A stretch of DNA of 64,000 nt. Origin: Ignavibacteriales bacterium. Its GTDB lineage: Bacteria; Bacteroidota; Ignavibacteria; Ignavibacteriales; Ignavibacteriaceae. The stretch is taken from positions 2,335,448-2,399,447 of the forward strand of contig CP054182.1 of the NCBI GenBank assembly GCA_015709675.1, given 5' to 3'. The translations under genes and the position numbers were made by a program. The notes under the pieces are model-generated. The model was not told the origin of the DNA and ran no database searches. It worked only from the letters and a program-made list of their open reading frames with translations. Below, one piece after another: positions 42,171 through 52,364 of this stretch; position 1 is the first letter of the stretch; the number at the start of each line of letters is the position of its first letter.

Positions 42171-45164
42171 TTGAAATTCAGATACCTTGTTCTCTGTTTC
42201 ATTCTGATTGTCAGTACTGATATCTATTCCCAGTTCATTTCCAACAAAGGAAAGAGGGAAGAGAATTATATTAACTATTCAGGACGGAATTACGAAAACT
42301 ACAGTGCCACATTCATCCGCAAGAAGTTCTTCGATTCATTCGGCAACTTCCTTGTAGAGGGAACGACGATATATGAACTTAATGAAGTGCAGAAACAGCT
42401 CGCTGCTTCAGATATATCAGGCGGAAACAGTGACATTATTAAGTCACGATTCTATCAAAACTATTTCAACAACCTGGTTATAGGTGTTGACCAGTATGGC
42501 GGATTTCAAACCCGGCTGATGGTTGGTGATGCAATCCGTACCAAGTTCACCTCACTCACATTTGACAAGGCAAGATTTAACGGTATCCGCTGGGATGCAG
42601 GTACCTCAAAATACCGGGGAACTGTCATTGCTTCAAGAATTTCTGATCCTATTCGTTTCCGTTTTGACTCTAATATATATATAGAAGGTGTGCGCAGAAT
42701 CCGTGACTGGACCCAGTATCTGTTTGGAGGCCACTTTGAGACGGATATCGGTGATGTTCTTACTATCGGAATGACATATGTCAATCAGCATCAGCGCAGA
42801 AGTTCAATAGACAGCAAAGAAGCTTCGTTACAAGGTGTTGTAACAGCTGCCATACCCAGGATGATCTTTCTACGGGTTCGCGATGATTCCCCCGGTGATA
42901 ACTCAGGACCGATCGTTTATGGTCATCCGAGGATAATCATCAACGGTCAGCCGCAGGCGTTAGTTAATATTCATAAGCAGAAACCTACTGCCGGTGCAAC
43001 TCAGCTTGGACAGCCTATTCAGTATTATGTTTTCCGTGACATCGAAAGAAACCGCGGATTCCAGATTGACCAGCGTTTCTTTGGCGGCGCTGACACGACC
43101 AGTTTCACCTTCTTTACGCATTACTCCAGCGGAAGTAAATATTCTACTCCTGTTCCTAATTATCCGTATCAGATTCAGAGCAGAGTGGATGAAAGCATTA
43201 CCTATGCATTCCTGATGCCTCCGGGTGTGGAAGCAGTTCAGGTACAGATTCCGGTTGCAAACGATTATCTTGTGGAAACTGCTCAGGATTACGTTAATAC
43301 TCTTGATACCTATACAGGTGATGCCCGTTTTCAGCCTCATCATCAGGACTCAATATTCGCGACTCCGACCCCGTTCTTCGTCAGAGAGCGTGCCGAAGGT
43401 AATGTTAAAGATGCTTCAAACAGAAGAATCCTGACTGTTAACTATGGTCTGGCATCCGGTATGTCAGTTTATGGTGTTAACTTTAATTTCAAATGGGAAG
43501 GATTTGAAGTTGAAGGCGAGTACAATCAGAGTACTGAATTCCTGAAATATCCTATACTCTCCGGAGGAAGATTTGAAAACACCGGCAATGCATGGTTCCT
43601 GAGAGGAAAGAAGAAGGTGGGGAGGATGACTATGGGTATTGAACGGTACAGAATTGATCCGACATATATCACGAGTCTTCATACCTATGTACTTGAAAAC
43701 AGCTATTTCCAGTATAACTCCACCAGTGCTGTACCAAGTTCACCAATCCCAAGTTTATATACGGCGCCTGACTTCCTGGGCTACGACGAAAGTTTTACCT
43801 ATCAGCGCCGCGTTCTTTTCCCCGGAGGTGCTTTCTATCCGTTAGTTGATGATAACGATGACGATGACCGCTGGGAAGACGGATTTTACTTCTATAATGC
43901 TAACGCGACCGATATCAACCGCCGTAACAGTGACGTTCTTAATGCCGGTGCTAATGACTTCTTTAAGTTAGGTTACCGCCAGAGCGTTAATGAATTAAGA
44001 AGTCTGGATGCTATTATCCGTCAGCCAGATGCAGGTATTTTCCCTGGTAAGGATAAGGATAATGACGGTATTCCTGATGATGACCGCAATGCAGACGGTG
44101 TACCTGATTTCGCTCAGGACTTCCTTACATACTATGCAGATCCGCCATCACTTGATTACGGCGATGACTGGAACAACAACGGTGTAATTGATGAGCAGGA
44201 AAACGATATATTGCCTGATTATCCTTATGAACCGGATATTGACGGTTATCATATTTTCACCTCGCTTGAACTCTCTAAAGGTATTAGTGTAGGTGCCGGT
44301 AAAATTAATGAAACCGCAATTGCTCGCGGAGGCCAGAACGATGTTAACTATCTGAAGGCATTTTTCACAACCGGTACCCCGCGCTTTGGAAGCCTGACTA
44401 TGTACTATGTACTGAAACAGGTTCAGGATAACATTGCTAATAACGGTTATCAGTTTAAGGGTGTTATCACAACTTCAGATCCTATTCCGTCTTTTGTACA
44501 GGATAATCTGAACTACAGAAACTCCCTTGTGAATTCGCTATATCTTGGTACCAAATACACAGCGATTCCAAATCTGAATATTGAGAATAATATCAGATAC
44601 GAGTTTAATAATCAGTTTAAAATCGGATCGAGAGAAATTGCATTCCTTCCCGAAGCAAATCTCATCGGAGATCAGATGCCGGGCAGTGTAACTTTCTTCG
44701 GAATGGTTAATAAAATTGATTATACTCTTTATTTCCTTGATGGTACTGTAAAGGTTAGTCCTCAGTTCAAAGTCCGTACGGAAAAGACAATACGCCTTTC
44801 AGAGAATGTGAACGGAACAAGAGTCCTTAAAATTGATGGTCATTCACAGGAAATCATTCCGATTTTACGCGCTGATTACCGCCTGACCAATAATACTGAT
44901 TTGCGCTTCGGTTTACAGGGCTTTTCACTGTTTGGTCTTTCAGACCTGTTTAAGTATAAGATCCGTAACTTCAGAGACAACTTTGAAAGCCAGAACAAAA
45001 GTACTGCCGCTTTCTCTATAAGCAATAAAACCCAGTTCCAGGGTTATAACGTTGTTCTCGATTTCGGATATAAATATACCAGCATAGATTTTCTCCGTCC
45101 TGAAGACCGCACGAAGGGTGCTCAGGAATCATTGCTCTTCTTTACAATATTCGCGGGGTTGTAA
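42171..45164 (+). CDS. Large outer-membrane/surface protein with Asp-rich calcium-binding-like repeats
   Basis: 997 aa; TTG start with GGAGG 5 bases upstream. Signal peptide to about 20 (IYSQ). It has long stretches of aromatic, alternating beta strands throughout. Around residues 625-690 are thrombospondin-3/EF-like acidic loops ('DKDNDGIPDDDRNADG', 'DDWNNNGVIDEQEND') that would bind calcium, and a similar acidic patch lies near 560. I do not recognise a named family. Position directly after a PorV/PorQ-like gene and before a periplasmic TPR protein suggests a large barrel or translocon-related component; this is inference. Confidence 0.7.
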   Translation: MKFRYLVLCFILIVSTDIYSQFISNKGKREENYINYSGRNYENYSATFIRKKFFDSFGNFLVEGTTIYELNEVQKQLAASDISGGNSDIIKSRFYQNYFNNLVIGVDQYGGFQTRLMVGDAIRTKFTSLTFDKARFNGIRWDAGTSKYRGTVIASRISDPIRFRFDSNIYIEGVRRIRDWTQYLFGGHFETDIGDVLTIGMTYVNQHQRRSSIDSKEASLQGVVTAAIPRMIFLRVRDDSPGDNSGPIVYGHPRIIINGQPQALVNIHKQKPTAGATQLGQPIQYYVFRDIERNRGFQIDQRFFGGADTTSFTFFTHYSSGSKYSTPVPNYPYQIQSRVDESITYAFLMPPGVEAVQVQIPVANDYLVETAQDYVNTLDTYTGDARFQPHHQDSIFATPTPFFVRERAEGNVKDASNRRILTVNYGLASGMSVYGVNFNFKWEGFEVEGEYNQSTEFLKYPILSGGRFENTGNAWFLRGKKKVGRMTMGIERYRIDPTYITSLHTYVLENSYFQYNSTSAVPSSPIPSLYTAPDFLGYDESFTYQRRVLFPGGAFYPLVDDNDDDDRWEDGFYFYNANATDINRRNSDVLNAGANDFFKLGYRQSVNELRSLDAIIRQPDAGIFPGKDKDNDGIPDDDRNADGVPDFAQDFLTYYADPPSLDYGDDWNNNGVIDEQENDILPDYPYEPDIDGYHIFTSLELSKGISVGAGKINETAIARGGQNDVNYLKAFFTTGTPRFGSLTMYYVLKQVQDNIANNGYQFKGVITTSDPIPSFVQDNLNYRNSLVNSLYLGTKYTAIPNLNIENNIRYEFNNQFKIGSREIAFLPEANLIGDQMPGSVTFFGMVNKIDYTLYFLDGTVKVSPQFKVRTEKTIRLSENVNGTRVLKIDGHSQEIIPILRADYRLTNNTDLRFGLQGFSLFGLSDLFKYKIRNFRDNFESQNKSTAAFSISNKTQFQGYNVVLDFGYKYTSIDFLRPEDRTKGAQESLLFFTIFAGL

Positions 45165-45170
45165 GAGCGG

Positions 45171-48100
45171 ATGATCTGGCAGGCGATTCTTGTATTAGCC
45201 GCAGCAGTTGCAGCGTATTTTATTCCCACTCCTCAGGAACTGAGGGATAATTTTAATGGTGCACAAAATCTTTTTGCTGCATCAAACTACCGCCCTGCGA
45301 TTGATCTATATAACAAGATTATTTATACAGAATCACCTTTACTTAAAAAGGACAGTATCAGAGTAACTATCCTGAATGGTGAGCTGACAATAAGTGTTCT
45401 TGGAGCAGCATATTATCAGAAGGCAAATGCTTATAAAAATCTTAAGCAATTTGATTCTGCCATCGCAGTTTTCAGAACGGTCGAAAAGTTGAACTTCGGA
45501 AGTGAATTGCGGGGGCTGGCTCAATTCCAGGTTTATGATATCTATTATGCTCAGCAGGCATTTAATGATGTTGTCAGGGAAGCGCGTGTTTTGGTCGAAA
45601 AATATCCGGACCATAGAAAAGCCGAAAGCGCGCTATACGATATCGGATGGGCGTACAAAGAGATAGGCAATATCCCTAAAAGTTCTGAAGCATTTTATGA
45701 ACTGGTAACTTTTTATCCTTCTACAACATATCTGGCAAAGGCATTATATCAGCTTGGTCAGAACTATTTTGAAGAGGGGAACTATGACCGGGCTATAAAC
45801 TATTGGTCGGTTCTTGGTGACAAGTTTAAGCCGACTGCATTTAAGGAAACTGAGTGGGAAAAAATTCAGCTTAAGGCAGTTAAAGATCGTCAGCTTTTTG
45901 ACGCTATGTCAAGCCGTGAAACTGAATCCTCTGATCTGGAACTTGTTGCCAAATCCCAGGTAAAGATTGGTGACGCATACCGGCAGAAGAATAACTATGA
46001 TTCAGCAATGGTAAACTGGAGAAGAACCATTTCCCAATATGCGTTGCTGCCGGCGCTTGTAGAAGCAACCTATATAAAAATGGGTGATTATACAAAAAGT
46101 GAAAAGGGGATTAATGAGGCAATTCTTATTTACAAAGACGCTATTGATGAAAACTTTGCCAATAAGGAACTCCAGGCAAAACTGCAGTTTAAGATAGCTG
46201 AAACCTATCAGAAAGATTCCCTATTTGTAAAGGCGGCTGACGAGTATCGCTTCTATGCATCAGCCTATTCTGAAGTTGCTGAAGTAATAAGTTTTCCGGT
46301 TGAAGATGCATTATATACTGAAGTTCTCTGTTATTTCGGGGTTCCTGATTACAGTTTGACGATTGCCAGAGCTGATTCGTTTGTTAATAATTTCCCGGGC
46401 AATGAATACAATTACGATCTGATTTTTCTGACAGGTATCTCATACTTTAATCTGAGGGAACTGCCTGATGCAGATAAAAGATTTGATCAGGTTATCGAAA
46501 TGGGGGATGAAAAAACCCAGTATGTTTCCGCGAGTCTTTACAAGGTAAGAATCCGGCTTGAGGAAAAGCAGGCTCAGGAAGCTCTGACAATCCTAACTGA
46601 ACTCAGCAATAAGTTTCCCGGCGGAGACCGTGAGGATGAAATCAGCTTTTACATGATTCAGGCAAACTTTGAACTGAAGAATTATGCTGCTATTCCTGCG
46701 TATTTCGCAAAAATTCCACCATCTTCCATGTTTTTTGTTCCCGCAATTATAAGGGTGGCAAAATCCTATGTACTGGATAAAAAGCTTGACGAAGCCGAGA
46801 AATTTGCGCTTGATCTGATAGCGATGGCAGACACTATCAAGAATGCTTCCTATTATAATCCGGAAGTACGTTTTTCTCTGGCAGATGTCTATATCGCTAA
46901 AACAAAATATGAAGATGCTATTACCCAGCTCAACTTTGTTATAGACGATCAGAAGTCAAATAATCTTCTCCGCTTGCAAAGCAGATATCTCAGAGGTACG
47001 TTATACGGTCAGCTTGGAAAGCACAAAGAGTCTATTGCAGATCTTGAAAATGTTCTTGCAGATTCAGTCTTTGCCCTAAGAATGCCTCAGCTTGTGCCAA
47101 ATGCCAGGGGACGTTTAGCTACTGCATATACCAAAACAGGGCAGGTCCAGAAGGGTGTTGACCTGATGCTTAGCTTTGTTGCAAGTTCGACAGATACCCT
47201 TGAAAAAGTGCGTTACATGGTGGCTCTGGTTGAAGTATTTTACGAAATGAAGGATATGAAGAATGTCGTGAAATACGGTATACAGACGCTTGCGTATAAT
47301 TTTGATGATGAGTATCTCTATTCAAGAGCGTCCTTCCTGCTTGGCATGGCTTATAACAGTAATGGTAATATAGACGAAGCGCTTAAAGTTCTTGCCCGGT
47401 CAGCTCAGAAATATCCGGCAGTGAATGAGGAAATACTGTTCAATTTTGCCGTCAATCTGTATGATATCGGATATTACGATAATGCTGCAAAGGCATTTTA
47501 CTCCTTTATTGAAAGATATCCTGAATCGAAAAGTGTCCGCAATTCCATGTTCTTTATCGGATATGCATATTTTAATATAGGCAAATGGAATGAGGCGATT
47601 AAAGAATTCAGGGCATTCCTGGCGCGGTATCCGGCAGATGAGTTTTCACCAGAGGCACAGTATAATATTGCGGAATCCTTTTATAATCAGGGAATGTTTG
47701 CCGAATCAATAGCTGAATATGATAAGACTCAGACCAATTACTCTAAGAGTGACTTCGGACCTGCATCATTATATAATATGGCATGGTCCTATTATCAGCT
47801 TAAAGAAATTGATAAAATGATTGTGCCTTTACAGAAACTGATCACTACATACCCGGGTGATAAACTGGTTCCTGAGGCACAGTTCACTATTGGTGATTAT
47901 TTCTATAACAAGAAGGAATATACCCGGGCTCTGCTCGAATACCGTAACTTTGTTGACCGTTTCCCGGATCATTATAAAGCTGTTGAGGCAAGAAGCTTCA
48001 TAAAAGAATTGTCTCAGATAGATGCTTTCAGAGAATATCAAAAGGCAATAGCCATTTTTGATAAGAAAGACTACAAAACAGCAATTGCCGAACTGGAAAA

Positions 48101-48317
48101 AATTGTAGCACGGTATCCTGACAGTGAAGTTGCGATGGCCTGTGAAGCCAATATCGCTTCTGCTTATGAGCAGTTAAAAGATTTTACCAAAGCACTTGAG
48201 TTGTTTAAGAAAATTGTTGAAAAATATAAAGACGATCCGAACGCTGCGGGGATTGTCTATTTTGCACAGCAGCATATTGAGTGGATAGAGGAAGGCGATG
48301 CGACTGCAGGACTTTAA
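45171..48317 (+). CDS. Giant tetratricopeptide repeat envelope protein (CpoB/BamD-like repeats)
   Basis: 1048 aa. One N-terminal hydrophobic segment (residues about 2-20) is followed by at least 15 TPR-type repeats along the whole length ('SALYDIGWAYKEIGNIPKSSEAFYELV', 'AQYNIAESFYNQGMFAESIAEYD', 'AQFTIGDYFYNKKEYTRALLEYRNFV'; cores FYNQG, YNKKEY). The repeats resemble CpoB/YbgF and outer-membrane lipoprotein BamD. It should sit in the periplasm and bind proteins. TPR genes accompany ExbBD-PstS clusters in Bacteroidota. The next gene starts 20 bases before its stop. Confidence 0.88.
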   Translation: MIWQAILVLAAAVAAYFIPTPQELRDNFNGAQNLFAASNYRPAIDLYNKIIYTESPLLKKDSIRVTILNGELTISVLGAAYYQKANAYKNLKQFDSAIAVFRTVEKLNFGSELRGLAQFQVYDIYYAQQAFNDVVREARVLVEKYPDHRKAESALYDIGWAYKEIGNIPKSSEAFYELVTFYPSTTYLAKALYQLGQNYFEEGNYDRAINYWSVLGDKFKPTAFKETEWEKIQLKAVKDRQLFDAMSSRETESSDLELVAKSQVKIGDAYRQKNNYDSAMVNWRRTISQYALLPALVEATYIKMGDYTKSEKGINEAILIYKDAIDENFANKELQAKLQFKIAETYQKDSLFVKAADEYRFYASAYSEVAEVISFPVEDALYTEVLCYFGVPDYSLTIARADSFVNNFPGNEYNYDLIFLTGISYFNLRELPDADKRFDQVIEMGDEKTQYVSASLYKVRIRLEEKQAQEALTILTELSNKFPGGDREDEISFYMIQANFELKNYAAIPAYFAKIPPSSMFFVPAIIRVAKSYVLDKKLDEAEKFALDLIAMADTIKNASYYNPEVRFSLADVYIAKTKYEDAITQLNFVIDDQKSNNLLRLQSRYLRGTLYGQLGKHKESIADLENVLADSVFALRMPQLVPNARGRLATAYTKTGQVQKGVDLMLSFVASSTDTLEKVRYMVALVEVFYEMKDMKNVVKYGIQTLAYNFDDEYLYSRASFLLGMAYNSNGNIDEALKVLARSAQKYPAVNEEILFNFAVNLYDIGYYDNAAKAFYSFIERYPESKSVRNSMFFIGYAYFNIGKWNEAIKEFRAFLARYPADEFSPEAQYNIAESFYNQGMFAESIAEYDKTQTNYSKSDFGPASLYNMAWSYYQLKEIDKMIVPLQKLITTYPGDKLVPEAQFTIGDYFYNKKEYTRALLEYRNFVDRFPDHYKAVEARSFIKELSQIDAFREYQKAIAIFDKKDYKTAIAELEKIVARYPDSEVAMACEANIASAYEQLKDFTKALELFKKIVEKYKDDPNAAGIVYFAQQHIEWIEEGDATAGL

Positions 48318-49728
48318 TCCTTTTTATCTGCTCAGTAAAAGAGAAGACCGGCTTATAGCCAAACTTCCTCTTTTGTCATCGAAGTGGAAAGTTCGTTATA
48401 AGCGTGCCTATTTCTGGGGTATGATGCTTTCTGTTTCTGCCCATCTTTTCTTAATCCTATGGGTATCTTTTTTCTCCGAGAAAAAGAGCGAAGTCAGAAC
48501 AGTAAAGATTAATACCTATTACGAAAAAGTGCCTCCGCCTATCAAGTACGAACCAACGCCTCCGAAGCTTGCTAAAGACTTTGATCTTGTTAAAGAGCAG
48601 TCAACAGCTACCGATTATGATCCGAAGGATTATACGATGACAGAAGCTGCCAGCGCAGATGATTTCCGTTCTGATGATGTAAGACCGAATATGAATCAGA
48701 CCAGTTCAGTTGGCGGACAGGGAAGTGTTTTCCACGGTGCGCTTACCTCAAGTGAGAGCGGAGGAGCGGAAGGCTGGTCAATACCCGGCGGCACAAGAAG
48801 TTACGGAACTTCAACCGGCAGAGGCGGAACCGGCGGTCTTTTTGGAAAAGATGACGGCAGTATCGGTTTTGGACCTGATATCGCTTATGATGTTACCAAC
48901 ACCCGTACTTCCGGCAGACAGACAGACAGAGTAAGCGATGATCTTCTTGACTATTCGAACTTCCGCGATCGCTATGAAGGATATGTAAAAGTTGGCAAGA
49001 ATAAAAAAGATATTATCGGCCATCTTAATCTTTATATCCTGCAGTACCGCGGATCACGTCTTGATGAAAACGGTGAACCCGGATATAACGTTGTGCCTCA
49101 GGCGCTTCCGAATCTGGTTTCCTACGCTGAGAAGCATACCCGCCTTGATTTTACTCTGAAAGGAACTATCCGGCTTGATGATAAACTCCTGATGGAAGTT
49201 CCGATCATCTATATGACTGGTTCTGAATCAACCCCGGTATATACCCAGGTTGAAGTTAAGAATCTTGAGAAATATCTCCGGAACGGAGGATTCTTATTCA
49301 TTGATGATGCTTATGCGGCACGTTGGGGGGCATTTAATAAAAAAGCCCGTCAGATGGTTGAAGAGGCTCTTGGCTATGATGCTGAGTGGGAAAAAATTCC
49401 TAATGATCACTGGCTCTACCGCTGCTGGGAAGATTTTAACGGACCTCCGAGCGGTGAGGATAACGTAAGACCTAATCCAAATCATCCGGTTAAAGAAAAG
49501 TATAACTATCTTGAAGGTATCTTTCTTAACGGAAGACTTGCTGTTCTGCTGAGCAGCAAGGGATACGGAAAGGCGTGGGGAGTATGGCCGGTTAATCCGA
49601 GCAGTCTGGGCGGACCAATTGATAATACGAGACAGCTTCAGTTTGGTTTAAATGTGGTTGTATTTGCCTGCACACAAAAAGGAGGCATTATTGACCGTCA
49701 GAATCAGCGTGAGGCTGCAAAAAATTGA
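48298..49728 (+). CDS. TonB-like N-terminus fused to DUF4159 domain
   Basis: 476 aa, ATG 48298 with GAAGG just upstream and inside the TPR gene. Residues 1-35 are cytosolic and basic; one transmembrane helix follows (about 40-62, 'MMLSVSAHLFLILWVSFF'), then a Pro-rich stretch 'KVPPPIKYEPTPPK' and a Gly/Ser-rich linker, the usual shape of TonB-type proteins. Instead of a TonB C-terminal domain it ends in DUF4159 (about 235-465: 'HLNLYILQYRG', 'YLRNGGFLFIDDAYA', 'LEGIFLNGRLAVLLSSKGYG'). Placed before exbB-exbD-exbD, where a TonB would normally be. A paralogous domain is in the 52365 gene. Confidence 0.85.
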   Translation: MRLQDFNPFYLLSKREDRLIAKLPLLSSKWKVRYKRAYFWGMMLSVSAHLFLILWVSFFSEKKSEVRTVKINTYYEKVPPPIKYEPTPPKLAKDFDLVKEQSTATDYDPKDYTMTEAASADDFRSDDVRPNMNQTSSVGGQGSVFHGALTSSESGGAEGWSIPGGTRSYGTSTGRGGTGGLFGKDDGSIGFGPDIAYDVTNTRTSGRQTDRVSDDLLDYSNFRDRYEGYVKVGKNKKDIIGHLNLYILQYRGSRLDENGEPGYNVVPQALPNLVSYAEKHTRLDFTLKGTIRLDDKLLMEVPIIYMTGSESTPVYTQVEVKNLEKYLRNGGFLFIDDAYAARWGAFNKKARQMVEEALGYDAEWEKIPNDHWLYRCWEDFNGPPSGEDNVRPNPNHPVKEKYNYLEGIFLNGRLAVLLSSKGYGKAWGVWPVNPSSLGGPIDNTRQLQFGLNVVVFACTQKGGIIDRQNQREAAKN

Positions 49729-49762
49729 TACAAGAATTAAAATTTAACGGAGTTACAGCTAC

Positions 49763-50539
49763 ATGAAGCAATCGGTATTTATTAGTTTGCTCACACTTTT
49801 CTCTTTTATCGCTGCACTGGCCATATTCTTTTTTGTATTTGGTGATCCGGCGAACTTTAAGGATGAAGCAAAAGAGGTTCCGATTAATACTCTCGGGCAG
49901 ATATATACCGGGGGAGTGATGGTTTCCTTTCTTGTTACCTTGTCAATAATGGTTATTGCTATCATTATCGAACGAATAATTTCGCACAAGCGTGCAAAAG
50001 GAAAAGGGTCGCCTGAAGCAATGATTCATAAAGTTATTGAATCATTGAAGAAGGATGAGGTAGATGAAGCCATTACCATTTGTGAAGCACAGAAGGGAGC
50101 AGTGTCCAATATACTTTCAAGCGCGTTAAAACGGTATAAGGAAATTGATGACCAGCCGAAATTCTCAGACGGAGAAAAGAAGGTAGCTGAAGTTCAGCGT
50201 GCCGTTGAGGAAGCATCAATGCTTGAAACCCCGCTTCTCGAAAAAAATCTGATTGCACTTTCTACTATTGCATCAATCGCAACCATGATAGGTCTGCTCG
50301 GAACTACGCTTGGAATGATTCGTGCATTTAAGGCTCTTGCTCAGGCAGGTGCTCCCGATGCAATCGCGCTTGCAACCGGTATTTCTGAAGCTCTGATTAA
50401 TACCGCGGGAGGTCTTTTTGTAGCGATTCTAGGTATTATCTCTTATAACGTGTTCATTAATAACGTTGATAATTTCAGTTATCAGGTTGATGAAGCATCA
50501 TACAACATCATGCAGATTATTAAAGGTAAGCAATCCTGA
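49763..50539 (+). CDS. exbB: MotA/TolQ/ExbB proton channel family protein
   Basis: 258 aa. Four hydrophobic segments: about 5-27, 48-72, and the conserved C-terminal pair 'LIALSTIASIATMIGLLGTTLGMI' (core LLGTTLGMI) near 165-190 and 'ALINTAGGLFVAILGIISY' near 210-235. Together with ExbD it uses the proton motive force to move a periplasmic partner. An extra N-terminal helix compared with minimal TolQ is visible. ATG 49763 has CGGAG ten bases upstream. Likely partners are the two following ExbD proteins and the 48298 protein. Confidence 0.92.
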   Translation: MKQSVFISLLTLFSFIAALAIFFFVFGDPANFKDEAKEVPINTLGQIYTGGVMVSFLVTLSIMVIAIIIERIISHKRAKGKGSPEAMIHKVIESLKKDEVDEAITICEAQKGAVSNILSSALKRYKEIDDQPKFSDGEKKVAEVQRAVEEASMLETPLLEKNLIALSTIASIATMIGLLGTTLGMIRAFKALAQAGAPDAIALATGISEALINTAGGLFVAILGIISYNVFINNVDNFSYQVDEASYNIMQIIKGKQS

Positions 50540-50548
50540 TTCTGAACT

Positions 50549-51025
50549 ATGGCTAAGATTAAAAAGAAAAGAGTGAATATTGTCATTGATATGACGCCCA
50601 TGGTGGATGTTGCATTCCTCCTCCTCACTTTTTTCATGCTTACCACGCAGTTTAAGCCGCAGGAAGAGGTTGAAGTGATTCTGCCTAGTTCCCGTTCTGA
50701 GAATAAAGTCCCCACTTCAAACGTAATGAACATTACGGTTGAGAAAAAAGGAAGAATATTTCTCGGGTTTGACTCACAGAGAATTATGGCGCAGCTCTTC
50801 GGAGAAAGTTACAGAACAGCAACTTCGGTTGAAATCAAAATTCAATCGCTGAATGATCTGGTCACTCAGGCAAGAATCAGTAACTCCAAACTTGAGGCGG
50901 TTATCAAAAGCGATGCTGACGCCGAATATGGAGTGGTATCAGATGTTATGGAGGTATTGCAAAAAAATGCTATTGCAAAATTTTCACTGGTCACTGATCT
51001 TGAAATCCCTTCAAAGAAAGAGTAG
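50549..51025 (+). CDS. exbD: ExbD/TolR family protein (first copy)
   Basis: 158 aa. Short basic N-terminus (AKIKKKRVN), one helix with the proton-carrying Asp in 'DMTPMVDVAFLLLTFFMLTT', and a periplasmic domain ('VEVILPSSRSENKV', 'AVIKSDADAEYGVVSDVMEVLQK'). It starts 10 bases after exbB and ends 6 bases before the second exbD. Confidence 0.92.
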   Translation: MAKIKKKRVNIVIDMTPMVDVAFLLLTFFMLTTQFKPQEEVEVILPSSRSENKVPTSNVMNITVEKKGRIFLGFDSQRIMAQLFGESYRTATSVEIKIQSLNDLVTQARISNSKLEAVIKSDADAEYGVVSDVMEVLQKNAIAKFSLVTDLEIPSKKE

Positions 51026-51030
51026 AGGAT

Positions 51031-51522
51031 ATGAGCGGCGTTGATTTAGGCGGCGGCAGAGACCACGGCAAAAAGGGTAAAAAGAAAAAGAAAAGAAGAA
51101 TCGGCATTCACATGGATATGACACCCATGGTGGATATCGCCTTTCTTCTTCTCACATTCTTTATGCTTACTACTGTTTTCAGAAAACCGCAGACACTTGA
51201 AATTAAACTTCCTCCGGGAAGCAGTTCCGGTTCGGTTTCGCAAACCAATCTGCTTATTCTCAGAGTTGATGAAGAAGGAAGGCTTTTCCAGAGTAAAGGT
51301 ATTGCTGAACCTGTATTGATGGATTTTGCCGAACTCCCGACGTATTTGCAGGACAGATACAAGGAAGATCCCAATTACATTATTTTGCTGAAACTTGACC
51401 GTAAGGCAAAGTATCACTATATGGTAGATATCATTGATGAATTTAACCTTGCGAAACTGAGCAGGTATTCAGTCGCGACTCTTGCTGATGAAGAGGTTCA
51501 GCAGTTAAAAGAAATTAACTGA
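51031..51522 (+). CDS. exbD: ExbD/TolR family protein (second copy)
   Basis: 163 aa. Lys-rich N-terminus (KKGKKKKKRR), then the same helix with Asp ('DMTPMVDIAFLLLTFFMLTT') and periplasmic domain ('LEIKLPPGSSSGS', 'LKLDRKAKYHYMVDIIDEFNLAKL'). Clearly a paralogue of the preceding gene, not an exact repeat. Tandem exbD genes after exbB are common in Bacteroidota. Its stop overlaps the start of the PstS-like gene (TGATG). Confidence 0.92.
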   Translation: MSGVDLGGGRDHGKKGKKKKKRRIGIHMDMTPMVDIAFLLLTFFMLTTVFRKPQTLEIKLPPGSSSGSVSQTNLLILRVDEEGRLFQSKGIAEPVLMDFAELPTYLQDRYKEDPNYIILLKLDRKAKYHYMVDIIDEFNLAKLSRYSVATLADEEVQQLKEIN

Positions 51523-52364
51523 TGAAGTTCATTTTCTCAGCGGTTGTGCTGAGCTTGTTTTTTGCCGGCTGTTCTGAAAAACTTGAAACACCGACCAAAG
51601 GTAAGGCGGTTGTCTATTGTGATGAATCCGTTTACCCTTTGGTTTCAGTACTTGCAGATTCATTTAATACTCTTTATCCTGATGCTGAAATTTCAGTAAA
51701 AAGAGTAACAGCCAGAGAGGCAATTGCCCGGCTGGTGAACGGTGAGTCTGAAATTGCAATTGCTGCTCGAGGATTAAACGAAGAAGAGGAGTCAGCCGCT
51801 CTTGCAAATAAGATTGATTATAAGACGGTTAAGTTCGTTTACGACGGAATTGCAGTGGTTGCAGGTTTTGATTTTCCGAATGTGATTTCATTTGATTCAC
51901 TTCTGGCAATCATTAAGGGAGAGAATTCCGGTTATACAGCCGTGCTTCCGGGAATAAATTCATCAGTGTATGAATTTCTTAAATACGATGTATTTGAAGG
52001 TCAGGAAATTGCTTCTGCCGTTCTTACGGACTCGGATTCTGCGGTGATTGCAGCCGTATTAAGAGAGAGAAAAAGCATAGGACTGGTTTCCTGGCTGAAC
52101 GCGGTCGGGGAGACCAGATTAAAGAAAATAGAAATTGGAGCCAGGGAGCAGATTCGTGCTGAGAATCTTTATTTCCAGCCGCATCCCGGGTTCTTTGTTC
52201 AGAATTTATATCCGCTCACAAGGCTGGTATCAGTATATCTGGCGGAGATAAACATAGGAACGGCAAGCGGATTTACAACGTTTCTGACCAGTAACATTGG
52301 CCAGGCAAAAGCGCTTGAATATCGGTTCGGACCTGCTGCGGTTCCTGTTAAGATTAGAGAATAA
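51522..52364 (+). CDS. PstS-like phosphate-binding lipoprotein
   Basis: 280 aa. Lipoprotein signal with lipobox (FFAGC, Cys17). The mature part has the periplasmic binding protein fold of PstS relatives: 'VVYCDESVYPLVSVLADSF', 'VTAREAIARLVNGESEIAIAARGLNEEE', 'YDGIAVVAGFD', 'FTTFLTSNIGQAKALEYRFGPA'. No PstA/B/C permease genes are nearby, so it is unlikely to serve a normal phosphate ABC transporter. PstS-like proteins encoded with ExbBDD and TPR genes are known in Bacteroidota, with unclear role. Next gene begins directly after its stop. Confidence 0.85.
   Translation: MKFIFSAVVLSLFFAGCSEKLETPTKGKAVVYCDESVYPLVSVLADSFNTLYPDAEISVKRVTAREAIARLVNGESEIAIAARGLNEEEESAALANKIDYKTVKFVYDGIAVVAGFDFPNVISFDSLLAIIKGENSGYTAVLPGINSSVYEFLKYDVFEGQEIASAVLTDSDSAVIAAVLRERKSIGLVSWLNAVGETRLKKIEIGAREQIRAENLYFQPHPGFFVQNLYPLTRLVSVYLAEINIGTASGFTTFLTSNIGQAKALEYRFGPAAVPVKIRE

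Noticed and set aside
51522-52364. Component of a phosphate ABC transporter
   Set aside because: No pstA, pstB, pstC or phoU gene is nearby and the gene is embedded in an exbBDD cluster.
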